Source of the DNA: UBA5287 sp041672395
GTDB taxonomy: Bacteria > Bacteroidota > Bacteroidia > Bacteroidales > Dysgonomonadaceae
Assembly (NCBI GenBank): GCA_041672395.1
Contig: JBAYZS010000034.1
Coordinates: forward strand, 1 to 25,815
DNA: 25,815 bases
Direction of reading: 5' to 3'
Shown here piece after piece: positions 16,103-23,777 of this stretch (within the stretch, counting starts at the first letter, position 1; the number at the start of each line of letters is the position of its first letter). A program made the translations under genes and the position numbers. The notes under the pieces are model-generated. The model searched no databases and had not been told where the DNA came from. It saw nothing but the letters and a program-made list of their open reading frames with translations.

Positions 16103-16176
16103 TGGAGAATATCGGACTCGAACCGATCACCTTTAGACTGCCAGTCTAACGCTCTAGCCAGATGAGCTAATCCCCC
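16103..16176 (-). tRNA. tRNA-Ala (anticodon GGC)
   Basis: The minus strand folds into a complete 74-base cloverleaf: acceptor GGGGGAT with ATTCTCC, D arm GCTC/GAGC, anticodon stem TTAGA/TCTAA around loop CTGGCAG, and T arm ATCGG/CCGAT with loop TTCGAGT. The anticodon is GGC. The third acceptor pair is G3-U70, the main identity element of tRNA-Ala. The discriminator is A, and CCA is not encoded. The 3' end touches the ligase stop codon, and a promoter lies 12 bases upstream of the 5' end. Confidence 0.96.
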
Positions 16177-16182
16177 ATTTAG

Positions 16183-16214
16183 TTGAACAAAGATAGAGAT
16201 TTTGTTTATATTTG
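16183..16214 (+). promoter_or_regulatory. Promoter for DUF4286-ruvC
   Basis: TTG at 16183-16185 and TATATTTG at 16207-16214, spaced 21 bases. The predicted start lies about 32 bases before the ATG at 16252. The -33 part overlaps the divergent tRNA promoter, so the two may compete for polymerase. Confidence 0.55.
16188..16195 (-). promoter_or_regulatory. -7 element (TATCTTTG) of the tRNA-Ala promoter
   Basis: Exact TAnnTTTG match on the minus strand, ending 12 bases upstream of the mature tRNA 5' end. It sits back to back with the plus-strand promoter at 16183-16214. Confidence 0.6.
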
Positions 16215-16251
16215 CAAGGTAAAAAGTAACAAATTAATTCAGAATCTTAAG

Positions 16252-16560
16252 ATGATAGTATTCAACACCACTTTTCATGTCTCAAACGATGTGAAAGACG
16301 ATTTTATAGAATATATGCTGCAGGAGTTTATCCCTGCTTCAACAAAATCCGGACTTTTAGCCTATCCTCGATTGGCGTGTGTGCACGGAAAGGATTCGGA
16401 TGAAGGGGTATCATTTGCTATGGAATTTATCGTTTCTGACTTGTTTACACTAGAACTATGGAATAAAGAAGAAAGCGCTGCCATATTACAACCTTTGTTT
16501 GATAAATTCAAAGAGAAGATTGCCGGTTTCACGACCATTTTAGAAACCATAGATTATTAA
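16252..16560 (+). CDS. DUF4286 family protein
   Basis: A 102-residue protein of the DUF4286 family, known to me as a conserved Bacteroidetes gene often found before ruvC. The ATG at 16252 is chosen because an upstream in-frame ATG at 16183 would lie inside the promoter region, and the family begins MIVFNTTFHV. The protein looks like a small ferredoxin-like alpha/beta fold (pattern strand, helix EYMLQEFIPAS, strands SFAMEFIV, helix QPLFDKFKEKI), reminiscent of dimeric alpha-beta barrel proteins, but no active residues can be assigned. Function unknown. ruvC starts two bases after its stop, so the two are translationally linked. Confidence 0.8.
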   Translation: MIVFNTTFHVSNDVKDDFIEYMLQEFIPASTKSGLLAYPRLACVHGKDSDEGVSFAMEFIVSDLFTLELWNKEESAAILQPLFDKFKEKIAGFTTILETIDY

Positions 16561-16562
16561 TA

Positions 16563-17123
16563 ATGCAGAAAGAACGAATAATAATGGGTGTTGACCCGGG
16601 AACGCATGTTATGGGTTATGGTATTCTGCAAGTACTCGATAATAAGCCACGTCTGATGGATATGGGTGTTTTTAATCTAAACAAGAAAGATGATCATTAT
16701 ATGCGGTTAGCAAAGATCTATTCGTTTATTATTGACCTAATTGAGAAGTATTTACCAGATGAGTTGGCCATTGAAGCTCCGTTTTATGGTAAAAACGTAC
16801 AGAGTATGCTAAAGCTTGGACGAGCTCAGGGAGTGGCAATGGCCGCAGCCATCTCACGCGATATTCCCATTTTTGAATATGCTCCATTAAAGATTAAAGT
16901 GGCGATTACCGGAAACGGAAGAGCAGCAAAAGAACAAGTTGCGTACATGCTACAGAAAATTCTTCATATTCCATCCGATAAGATGCCAACACAATTAGAT
17001 GCAACAGATGGGTTGGCCGCTGCTCTTTGTCATTTCTATCAAAGCAGTCTTGATACAGGTGACACAAAATATAAAAGTTGGAAAGACTTTGCTGCTAAGC
17101 ATCCTGATAAAATTACGAAATAA
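16563..17123 (+). CDS. ruvC: Holliday junction resolvase RuvC
   Basis: Endonuclease that resolves Holliday junctions with RuvAB during recombinational repair. The 186-residue protein has all four acidic catalytic residues of the RNase H-like fold: Asp11 (GVDPGT), Glu71 (AIEAPFYG), Asp146 and Asp149 (LDATDGLAAALCH). The DNA-binding segment KNVQSMLKLGRAQGVAMAAA (77-96) is typical. It follows DUF4286 with a two-base gap; ruvA and ruvB are not in the window. Complete and unremarkable. Confidence 0.96.
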   Translation: MQKERIIMGVDPGTHVMGYGILQVLDNKPRLMDMGVFNLNKKDDHYMRLAKIYSFIIDLIEKYLPDELAIEAPFYGKNVQSMLKLGRAQGVAMAAAISRDIPIFEYAPLKIKVAITGNGRAAKEQVAYMLQKILHIPSDKMPTQLDATDGLAAALCHFYQSSLDTGDTKYKSWKDFAAKHPDKITK

Positions 17124-17208
17124 AGATAACGCTTGAAGTGGCCACTATAATTAATAAAATGATGATAACTTTTTCATGATTTAGAGAAAGTAGCATACAT
17201 TAATTTCT

Positions 17209-17216
17209 TAACTTTG
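17209..17216 (+). promoter_or_regulatory. -7 element (TAACTTTG) almost touching the HU/SPOR start codon
   Basis: An exact TAnnTTTG match ends five bases before the ATG at 17222. With the usual distance between this element and the transcription start, transcription would begin at or one base before the ATG, so the mRNA would be leaderless. A clear -33 TTG was not found, which lowers confidence. Confidence 0.5.
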
Positions 17217-17221
17217 CGTTA

Positions 17222-18172
17222 ATGAATAAACTAATCCATCACATAGATTTTTTGTTACATTCCCATTCCAGCGTGATTGTTCCTGGCTTTGGCAGTTTTA
17301 TATTGAATTATGTGCCAGCTAGCAAAATCGGGATTTCAGAATATGCAAAACCCGCTTACAAGCTGTCTTTCAATCAAGAGTTGAAGGACAATGATAGTTT
17401 ATTGGTTGAATCGTATATGAAGCACGAGAATTTGTTGTTGAAAGATGCCTTTATCAAGATTGAGAATACAGTTGAAGAAATAAAGCAAAAACTTAATAAT
17501 GACAAACATATAGAATTTGGGAAACTGGGTAGTTTTTCACTCAATGATGAGCATCAGCCTGTATTTACTCCCGGACGATTTGAACATCCAGCATTATTTG
17601 GATTGGAAGATGTAACTTTCAAACCAATTGTTCAGTTACAGACAGAAACTGTTTCAGAAGTTAAGCATAAATCTCATAAAAGCGTTTTTGGTAAAATCGC
17701 GGTAAGTGTGGCAGTAGTAGCTGCAGCAGCTTTGTTTACTCTGATTTCGGTTGACATGTTGCCACTTCACCAACAAAATACCAATAATTTACCTAAAAAT
17801 AGACTCGAGAATTTATTAACAGGTAAGTCAAAAGAAGAGAATACAGCAAAGGTAACAACTTCGGAGAATAAAATACCAGAAACAGTAGCATCAGTAGCTT
17901 CATCCACAACGGTAAAAACCGAATCGGTGCCGGTTGGAGAACAGTTCTATATTGTAGCCGGAGTTTACAACGAGATGATCAATGCTCAGAATTTGCTCGA
18001 TGCAATTAATGCAGACGGATTTAACAATGCATCCATTCTCAAAAGAGGAGCTAGGATAGATGTTTATATTGATGTATTCAATACACCTGATGAAGCATAT
18101 AAATTCACGCAGAAAATACAGAGAGAATTTTCTGAATATAAAAGAGCCTGGGTATTAAAATACAAAAAATAA
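17222..18172 (+). CDS. Membrane protein with HU-CCDC81-like N-terminus and C-terminal SPOR domain
   Basis: A 316-residue protein in three parts. Residues 1-140 resemble the tandem HU-CCDC81 bacterial domains (start NKLIHHIDFLLHSHSSVIVPGFGSFILNY; second unit around HIEFGKLGSFSLN). Residues 157-179 form a single transmembrane helix (IAVSVAVVAAAALFTLISV). After a Ser/Thr/Lys-rich linker, residues 241-316 form a SPOR domain (FYIVAGVYNEMINAQNLLDAI), which in other proteins binds denuded glycan strands at the division septum. The expected topology is N-terminal part in the cytoplasm and SPOR in the periplasm. A link between division-site peptidoglycan and a cytoplasmic polymer or DNA is plausible but unproven. 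It is downstream of ruvC with a 98-base gap and its own promoter element. Confidence 0.85.
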   Translation: MNKLIHHIDFLLHSHSSVIVPGFGSFILNYVPASKIGISEYAKPAYKLSFNQELKDNDSLLVESYMKHENLLLKDAFIKIENTVEEIKQKLNNDKHIEFGKLGSFSLNDEHQPVFTPGRFEHPALFGLEDVTFKPIVQLQTETVSEVKHKSHKSVFGKIAVSVAVVAAAALFTLISVDMLPLHQQNTNNLPKNRLENLLTGKSKEENTAKVTTSENKIPETVASVASSTTVKTESVPVGEQFYIVAGVYNEMINAQNLLDAINADGFNNASILKRGARIDVYIDVFNTPDEAYKFTQKIQREFSEYKRAWVLKYKK

Positions 18173-18213
18173 GTATGTATTAAATATAATGCTACTTGTT
18201 AATTAGCAGTTCT

Positions 18214-18492
18214 TTAAATGGATAATTCTTTAAATGCAGGAGGAAGTATTGTTTGTTGTTTTGCATTTTGAATCCGGGAAAGTTCATTATCAATCAATTT
18301 GTTGATATCTTTCCACTTTGAATCTCTTGTTTTAGAACTGGTTAATACCATGTGTAGAGTTGAAGGTCTCAGATCATATTTTTCCGCAACATAGATAATT
18401 GCCAAATCAGTGCTTTGGACCTCTACTTTTACTTCTGAAATTTCACCTACCGCTTTTTCAATTTTTTCTACGTAAGATAACTTTACTGACAT
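18214..18492 (-). CDS. Conserved-looking hypothetical protein, 92 residues
   Basis: I do not recognise this gene. It encodes a soluble, highly charged protein starting MSVKLSYVEKIEKAVGEI, with no signal peptide, membrane helix or metal motif. The middle part (LAIIYVAEKYDLRPSTLHMVLTSSKTRD) looks like two short helices with a turn and might be a small DNA-binding-like unit, but this is weak. Codon usage and AT content fit the neighbours and it fills the gap between convergent genes, so it is probably real. Near its stop codon the 11-mer TTCTTTAAATG occurs twice (18210-18220 and 18226-18236). Confidence 0.6.
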   Translation of the reverse strand: MSVKLSYVEKIEKAVGEISEVKVEVQSTDLAIIYVAEKYDLRPSTLHMVLTSSKTRDSKWKDINKLIDNELSRIQNAKQQTILPPAFKELSI

Positions 18493-18607
18493 TATAAATA
18501 TATATTATAAACCTTAACTTTGCGAATATAACACTTATATTTCATAAAACCAACTATTTAACCTTTTATAAGGATTGAATAAAGCCATCAAAAACATGGG
18601 ATATTGT

Positions 18608-19576
18608 TCAAACACCGGATATTATTTTCCAAATGGATTCAACTGCCAGATCACTATCATTTAGACAAGGAATAAATGTAAAGTCTTCTCCACCATCTTT
18701 CAAAAAAAGTCCCCTGGCCTCGATATCTATATCATAAAGTGTTTCCATATTGTCAATCAAAAATCCTGGGGCCATCACGGCTATCTTTTTCCAACCCATT
18801 CTGGGCAAGTCGCCAATTTCTTTGTTCAAATAGGGCTTAATCCAATTATCGCTTCGCTGTGAGGAATAAAGAACTATTATTTTATTTGGAGCAATATCCA
18901 ATTGCTCAGCCAACAAATGATTCGTCTCTTTCAATTGATATACATAGTCAAACTCTTTCCCTTTTTGTCGTGCTTCTTCTATCTGATTTATGGGAAGACT
19001 ATGGTAACAAAAAACTAATCGATCTAAGTCCTTTTCTAAATATGGCTTTGCAAAATCAGCCAACGCCTTAATATATGCAGGGTGTTTATAATAGGGTGAA
19101 ACAAATTTTAACCTGAATGAGTGTGGGTGTTTGTAAAAAATGCGACCAACCTCGTCAATTGCAGTCTGTGTCGTCGATTGGGCGTAATGTGGATACATCG
19201 GAAAAACAACAAGCTCATGCAGAAGAGGACACCGTTTTTCAAGCTTTTTTAAAGCATCTGAAAAAGTAGGTTCCCCATATCGCATAGCTATTTCTACAGG
19301 AACATTTTTCTGTTTCTCAAGTTTGTCGGCCAAATTCTGTAAATAGTAAGTTATTGGAGAAAATGATGGTTCTTCTTTCCTCCAAATTAATTGGTACTTT
19401 TTCAACGACTTAGAAGCAGATAATGGAGCAATGATTTTTCGAGCTAACAAACTTGATATCCATTCTGGCTTACCCAAAACAAGTGGATCTGCCAGCATAT
19501 CACCAATAAATTTTTGAACATCTGCTTTTTTGCAATTTCCAGGTGTTCCTACATTCATCAAAATAATTCCTCGCAT
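18608..19576 (-). CDS. hemH: Ferrochelatase
   Basis: Inserts ferrous iron into a porphyrin in the last steps of heme synthesis. The 322-residue protein has the N-terminus GIILMNVGTPGNCKKADVQKFIGDML, the segment FPMYPHYAQSTTQTAIDE near 125-142, the active-site His192 in FCYHSLP and Glu278 in APGFLIDNMETL, matching the catalytic His and Glu of the family. It starts 17 bases after manA on the minus strand and has an unusually good Shine-Dalgarno-like AGGAGAG five bases before its ATG, which is notable in a group that relies little on such sites. The heme product is needed by the bd oxidase encoded earlier in the window. Confidence 0.94.
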   Translation of the reverse strand: MRGIILMNVGTPGNCKKADVQKFIGDMLADPLVLGKPEWISSLLARKIIAPLSASKSLKKYQLIWRKEEPSFSPITYYLQNLADKLEKQKNVPVEIAMRYGEPTFSDALKKLEKRCPLLHELVVFPMYPHYAQSTTQTAIDEVGRIFYKHPHSFRLKFVSPYYKHPAYIKALADFAKPYLEKDLDRLVFCYHSLPINQIEEARQKGKEFDYVYQLKETNHLLAEQLDIAPNKIIVLYSSQRSDNWIKPYLNKEIGDLPRMGWKKIAVMAPGFLIDNMETLYDIDIEARGLFLKDGGEDFTFIPCLNDSDLAVESIWKIISGV

Positions 19577-19593
19577 TAAATCTCTCCTATGTT

Positions 19594-20571
19594 TTATTCT
19601 ATAAATGTTTCAAGCACCTTTGTATTCTCTGATGGGATTATTTCCACAGATTCCGTGTCAGCAGGAATAAGTACAGTTTCTCCTTGTTGAATCGATGTAA
19701 CATTTCCTTTATTATCCTTAATCTCTGCTTTACCAATCATACAGATATAAATCACAAACGAATCTAATTTCTTGTAATCGAGTAAAATAGACTGGTTTAA
19801 TTCTAATAAATTGGTCGTGAAATAAGGACAGGAAACAAGGGGGGTAGGCTCGTTAACTTTCTCTGAATAATTTGTTTTGTATGTTTCGTGTACTGTAAAA
19901 TCTATCGCGTCTTTTGCCTGTTGTGTATGTAATTCCCTTGAATGACCTTGTGCATCTTTACGATTAAAATCGTAAATGCGATAAGTTATATCTGAAGTCT
20001 GTTGAATTTCTGCAATAAAACAGCCGGCACCAATAGCATGAACACGACCTGCTGGCAGAAAGAATACATCGCCACTTTTTACATTATATTTCATTAATGA
20101 ATCAGTGAAAGTGCCGTTCTCTACCATTGCAACGTAATCATCCGGAGTAATTTGTTTTGCAAAACCTGAATATAAATATGCTTCAGGCGTAGCTTTTACG
20201 ACATACCACATTTCTGTTTTTCCAAAAGTATTATGACGTTCTTTAGCAAGTACATCGTCAGGATGAACCTGAATGGAAAGATCGTCGCGGGCATCAATAA
20301 ACTTTATGAGTAAAGGAAAAGTATCTCCATACGTTTCATACACTTTTTTACCTAACAACAATTCTTTTTGTTGAAAGAGAATATCTTCGAGCGTTTTACC
20401 TGCCATTTCACCATTAGAAACAATGGAGACATGATTTTTTACACCAGATATTTCCCAGCTTTCGCCTATATTTTCTTCTGTACTTTCAATTCCTTTAAAC
20501 TTGCAAATATCTGAACCTCCCCAGATAACCGATTTTAGGAAAGGTTCAAACTTTAACGGATATAATTTCAT
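19594..20571 (-). CDS. manA: Class I mannose-6-phosphate isomerase
   Basis: Interconverts fructose-6-phosphate and mannose-6-phosphate in the cytosol, feeding GDP-mannose and surface sugar synthesis. The 325-residue protein is of the short type I form. Zinc ligands are recognisable: Gln101 and His103 in IQVHPDD, Glu120 in GKTEMWYV and His178 in AGRVHAIG. The N-terminus (LYPLKFEPFLKSVIWGG) and the ESWEISG segment are standard. It lies 25 bases after glgB and 17 before hemH, so the three are likely one transcript. Confidence 0.95.
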   Translation of the reverse strand: MKLYPLKFEPFLKSVIWGGSDICKFKGIESTEENIGESWEISGVKNHVSIVSNGEMAGKTLEDILFQQKELLLGKKVYETYGDTFPLLIKFIDARDDLSIQVHPDDVLAKERHNTFGKTEMWYVVKATPEAYLYSGFAKQITPDDYVAMVENGTFTDSLMKYNVKSGDVFFLPAGRVHAIGAGCFIAEIQQTSDITYRIYDFNRKDAQGHSRELHTQQAKDAIDFTVHETYKTNYSEKVNEPTPLVSCPYFTTNLLELNQSILLDYKKLDSFVIYICMIGKAEIKDNKGNVTSIQQGETVLIPADTESVEIIPSENTKVLETFIE

Positions 20572-20596
20572 ATAATGTTATTGTTGTTTTAAATTG

Positions 20597-22621
20597 TTAA
20601 TCTTGAATAAGTTTCAGAACGATGGCCGATCTTGAAGGAAGATATGATTTGAGCCATCCTTTATTGTCCGGTTCATACACCGGATCGAATTGAGTGAAAT
20701 GATGAATTGAATCATCGTTCAGACCAAAACCGCCAAATTCCAAACTATCTGTATTTAAAATTATTTTGTACTCGCCTTGTGGAACAAGCACTCCGTAATC
20801 ACTAAACGACTTTGATGGATGGAAATTAAAGATGAATAACAAATTGCTGCGCATAAAAGCTAGCACATTATCGCCATCTTTATCCCAAATCTTTTCAATT
20901 GAAGTTGCTTGAAAATTAGGTACTGATTTAATCAATTTAAGCATTGCTTTATCGAAATCGCCCAGATAGTGATACTTAAGATCTTTATTGTCGGCTAAAT
21001 TCCATTGACGTCTTGCATATTTGTACGACCATCCATTTCCTTCTCGCGGGAAATCAACCCATTCCGGGTGACCAAATTCATTTCCCATAAAGTTCAGGTA
21101 ACCGCCATTTATTGTTGACACCGTCACAAGCCTGATCATTTTGTGCAAAGCGAGGCCTCTGTCAACCAAAAATGAACCTTCCATAAGTTTCGACATAAAC
21201 CAATACATGTCGGCGTCTATAAGTCTGAATATTATTGTTTTATCGCCTACAAGAGCTTGGTCGTGACTCTCTACATAAGATATTGTTTTTTCGTCTGCCC
21301 TTCTGTTGGTTGTTTCCCACCAGATGGCCGATGGGTGCCAGTCTTCATCCTTTTTTTCTTTGATTGTTTTTATCCAGAAATCAGGAATATTCATTGCCAT
21401 ACGATAATCGAAACCATAACCGCCGTCATCAGGTTTCACACATAGTCCGGGCATCCCGCTTACTTCTTCAGCAATTGTTATGGCGAATGGATTTACTTGA
21501 TGAATCAATTTATTGGCAAGGGTAAGATAGCAAATTGCATCGCCATCTTGTCCTATATTATAATAATCGTTGTACGATGTGAACGCTTCTTCTAACCCGT
21601 GACTTCTGTAAATCATAGAAGTGACTCCATCAAAACGGAAGCCATCGAATTTAAATTCTTCCATCCAATATTTACAGTTGGAGAGCAGAAAATGCAATAC
21701 TTCACCTTTTTCATAATCGAAACAAAGTGAATCCCAAGCAGGATGATTTCTTTTTTCAGGATCACTCGAAAAATATAAGTCGACCGATCCATCTTGTTTG
21801 GCAATTCCTTCTGCTTCGTTTTTAGTCGCATGTGAATGCACAATATCCATAATTACAGATATACCCATTTCATGCGCTGCATCCACCAGATGTTTCAGTT
21901 CATCAGGTGTTCCAAAACGAGATGAAGGTGCAAAGAAATTTGATACGTGATAACCAAAAGAACCATAATAAGGATGTTCTTGAATGGCCATCAACTGGAT
22001 TGTATTGTATCCATCTGCTTTGATTCGTGGAAGCACGTTTTCACGAAATTCATTATACGTGCCAACCATTTCTTCATTAGTAGACATGCCAACATGACAC
22101 TCATAAATGAGCATAGGAGATACATCCGGTTTAAAGTTGTTTTGTTTAAATGTGTATGCGTCAGCCGGATCCCACACTTGGGCGCTGAAAATAAGCGTGT
22201 TATTATCTTGAACTACGCGTTTGCACCAAGCAGGAATACGTTCACCTGATCCGCCATTCCATTTAACATATAGTTTGTATAAATCTAAATGATGGATTTT
22301 ATCAATAGGAATATTTAATTCCCAAATGCCATTTTCTATCTTATGAAACCTAAAATTGTCAGTTTGCTTCCAATCGTTGAACGTGCCAACCAGATAAATA
22401 TCAGTTGCGTTTGGAGCCCATTCGCGAATGGTCCATTCGGTAGAGGATTTTTGTAAACCAAAATACAGATAACCGGTTGCAAAATCCGAAAGTGTTTTCT
22501 TTCCATTTTCGGTTAACATTTTCTCCCTTAAAACTGCATAGTTATGCCTTCCCTCTATTGCTTCACTATATGGCTCAAGCCAAGGATCATCTTTAATAAT
22601 CTTCAATTTGTTAGAATTCAT
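20597..22621 (-). CDS. glgB: 1,4-alpha-glucan branching enzyme
   Basis: Introduces alpha-1,6 branches into glycogen. With the ATG at 22621 the protein has 674 residues; an in-frame ATG at 22657 is rejected because it overlaps the predicted -7 element at 22655-22662, while the family begins close to KIIKDDPWLEPY. Residues about 55-150 form a CBM48 domain (WTIREWAPNATDIYLVGTFN), followed by the GH13 barrel with DIVHSHA, the nucleophile Asp331 in FRFDGV, the acid/base Glu385 in TIAEEVSG and Asp454 in YVESHDQ, then an all-beta C-terminal domain. The order and motifs fit the eukaryote-like GH13_8 branch. First gene of glgB-manA-hemH. Confidence 0.95.
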   Translation of the reverse strand: MNSNKLKIIKDDPWLEPYSEAIEGRHNYAVLREKMLTENGKKTLSDFATGYLYFGLQKSSTEWTIREWAPNATDIYLVGTFNDWKQTDNFRFHKIENGIWELNIPIDKIHHLDLYKLYVKWNGGSGERIPAWCKRVVQDNNTLIFSAQVWDPADAYTFKQNNFKPDVSPMLIYECHVGMSTNEEMVGTYNEFRENVLPRIKADGYNTIQLMAIQEHPYYGSFGYHVSNFFAPSSRFGTPDELKHLVDAAHEMGISVIMDIVHSHATKNEAEGIAKQDGSVDLYFSSDPEKRNHPAWDSLCFDYEKGEVLHFLLSNCKYWMEEFKFDGFRFDGVTSMIYRSHGLEEAFTSYNDYYNIGQDGDAICYLTLANKLIHQVNPFAITIAEEVSGMPGLCVKPDDGGYGFDYRMAMNIPDFWIKTIKEKKDEDWHPSAIWWETTNRRADEKTISYVESHDQALVGDKTIIFRLIDADMYWFMSKLMEGSFLVDRGLALHKMIRLVTVSTINGGYLNFMGNEFGHPEWVDFPREGNGWSYKYARRQWNLADNKDLKYHYLGDFDKAMLKLIKSVPNFQATSIEKIWDKDGDNVLAFMRSNLLFIFNFHPSKSFSDYGVLVPQGEYKIILNTDSLEFGGFGLNDDSIHHFTQFDPVYEPDNKGWLKSYLPSRSAIVLKLIQD

Positions 22622-22654
22622 AACATTATATTTATTTGTGAAAATCCAATCATA

Positions 22655-22662
22655 CAAATATA
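22655..22662 (-). promoter_or_regulatory. -7 element (TATATTTG) of the glgB promoter
   Basis: Exact TAnnTTTG match on the minus strand, 33 bases upstream of the chosen glgB ATG, directly following the terminator hairpin of the preceding gene. No clear -33 TTG is visible. Confidence 0.5.
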
Positions 22663-22670
22663 CAAGAAAA

Positions 22671-22705
22671 CTTCGATTTAAATGTAGTTAATATTTAAAT
22701 CGAAG
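22671..22705 (-). terminator. Hairpin terminator after the sugar isomerase-like gene
   Basis: CTTCGATTTAAAT and ATTTAAATCGAAG form a perfect 13-bp stem with a 9-base loop. On the minus strand it is followed by TTTTCTTGTATATTTG, a T-rich stretch, and lies 69 bases after the stop codon of the gene at 22774-23607. A smaller 7-bp inverted repeat (22721-22743) lies between them. Confidence 0.75.
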
Positions 22706-22773
22706 TCTAATATTTTGAACATGTAAACCTAAGTGATTTACATTAAGAATGGTTGAGGAGTGAACGTAAACGA

Positions 22774-23607
22774 TTAGCGTTTAGCTGTTGTTGAAATTGT
22801 ACCTCTGAAATAACCAATGGATTCAGCAATTCCAATAAATGGGTCTTTCATGTTACGCTCGTGTTCCAGACTGCATTTGCCTGAGTAACCGACTTTGCGA
22901 AGCATTTTTATGAATGCAGGAAAATCTATGATCCCGCGTCCTATTTCTACTGAATATCCTTGTTTTGTTGGAGCGGTTACATCTTTAATATGTATATCAA
23001 AAACGCGTGAATGATATTTCTTTAAATCTTTAACCGGATCTTTACCATTACGAGTATCGTGACCAATATCGAGGCACATGCCAATGCGGGGATCAAGGTC
23101 TTTTACGTTATTCCAAACATCTTCGGCATCGGGATAAAGCGGCATGTCAGGACCATGCAAATGGATTGCATACTTAACGTCATATTCTTTTACTTTTTTA
23201 TCTACGTAAGGGAGCAATTCATAATTTGGAACTCCAACAATCAGCTTTACACCTACTCGTTTTGCGTACTCAAATGCATTGTCGATTTCCTGTGTGGACC
23301 GCATATAAATCGGACCAACAGCATATCCTTTCACATTTTTTGCTTTTAATTTTGCATGAAATGCCGCAATTTGTTCATCGGTACTGTTTAACGGAAGATG
23401 AAAATCTTTGATGCAAAGATAATGTACATCACACTTTTCCAAAGTCTCAAGGGTTTTGTCAAGATCGAAATTTGCAAATGTGTAACCGGCCATGCCTACA
23501 TCAAATTTCTCATATGTGTCGGAAGCTGGTTGAGGATCAGGCCTGTTTTGTGCATTTATGGTAAAGGAAAGTACCACCAATGCCAATAAAAGTAGTTTTG
23601 TTCTCAT
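22774..23607 (-). CDS. Exported sugar phosphate isomerase/epimerase-like TIM barrel protein
   Basis: A 277-residue member of the xylose isomerase-like TIM barrel (AP endonuclease 2) superfamily. A Sec signal peptide (residues 1-19, MRTKLLLLALVVLSFTINA, cleavage near INA-QN) directs it to the periplasm. Likely metal ligands are in the barrel segments CLDIGHDTR (Asp/His), DIHIKDV (His) and SLEHERN (Glu), near residues 178-186, 209-215 and 245-251. The family includes hydroxypyruvate isomerases and keto-sugar epimerases; the substrate here cannot be told. Secreted members are common in Bacteroidetes polysaccharide and keto-glycoside pathways, but no such neighbours are present, so it stands alone with its own promoter and terminator. 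Confidence 0.85.
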   Translation of the reverse strand: MRTKLLLLALVVLSFTINAQNRPDPQPASDTYEKFDVGMAGYTFANFDLDKTLETLEKCDVHYLCIKDFHLPLNSTDEQIAAFHAKLKAKNVKGYAVGPIYMRSTQEIDNAFEYAKRVGVKLIVGVPNYELLPYVDKKVKEYDVKYAIHLHGPDMPLYPDAEDVWNNVKDLDPRIGMCLDIGHDTRNGKDPVKDLKKYHSRVFDIHIKDVTAPTKQGYSVEIGRGIIDFPAFIKMLRKVGYSGKCSLEHERNMKDPFIGIAESIGYFRGTISTTAKR

Positions 23608-23643
23608 ATGTAAAGAATTTTTATATTAAACTGTGTACGTTCA

Positions 23644-23651
23644 CAAAGATA
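23644..23651 (-). promoter_or_regulatory. -7 element (TATCTTTG) upstream of the sugar isomerase-like gene
   Basis: Exact TAnnTTTG match on the minus strand, 36 bases before the ATG at 23607. No -33 TTG at the usual spacing was found. Confidence 0.5.
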
Positions 23652-23777
23652 AATGAAAAATATTAATTTGACTATTCTAATCCTCAATAATGTTTATATG
23701 ATATGCTCTTTTTACAATTTTCTAAATTCAAAAACCCTCGCTTGCAGATCTAAAATTCCTCCAATATAGCGCCGTTG

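Noticed and set aside
17137..17146. 10-bp palindrome AGTGGCCACT after ruvC
   Set aside because: Short, single, without spacer for a hairpin and without a T-run; chance is a sufficient explanation.
18190..18208. Small hairpin TGCTA/TAGCA between the convergent HU/SPOR and 92-residue genes
   Set aside because: The 5-bp AT-rich stem and lack of a clear T-run are too weak to call a terminator.
22622..22657. Upstream start adding 12 residues to the branching enzyme
   Set aside because: That ATG overlaps the predicted -7 promoter element, and the extra residues do not match the family start.
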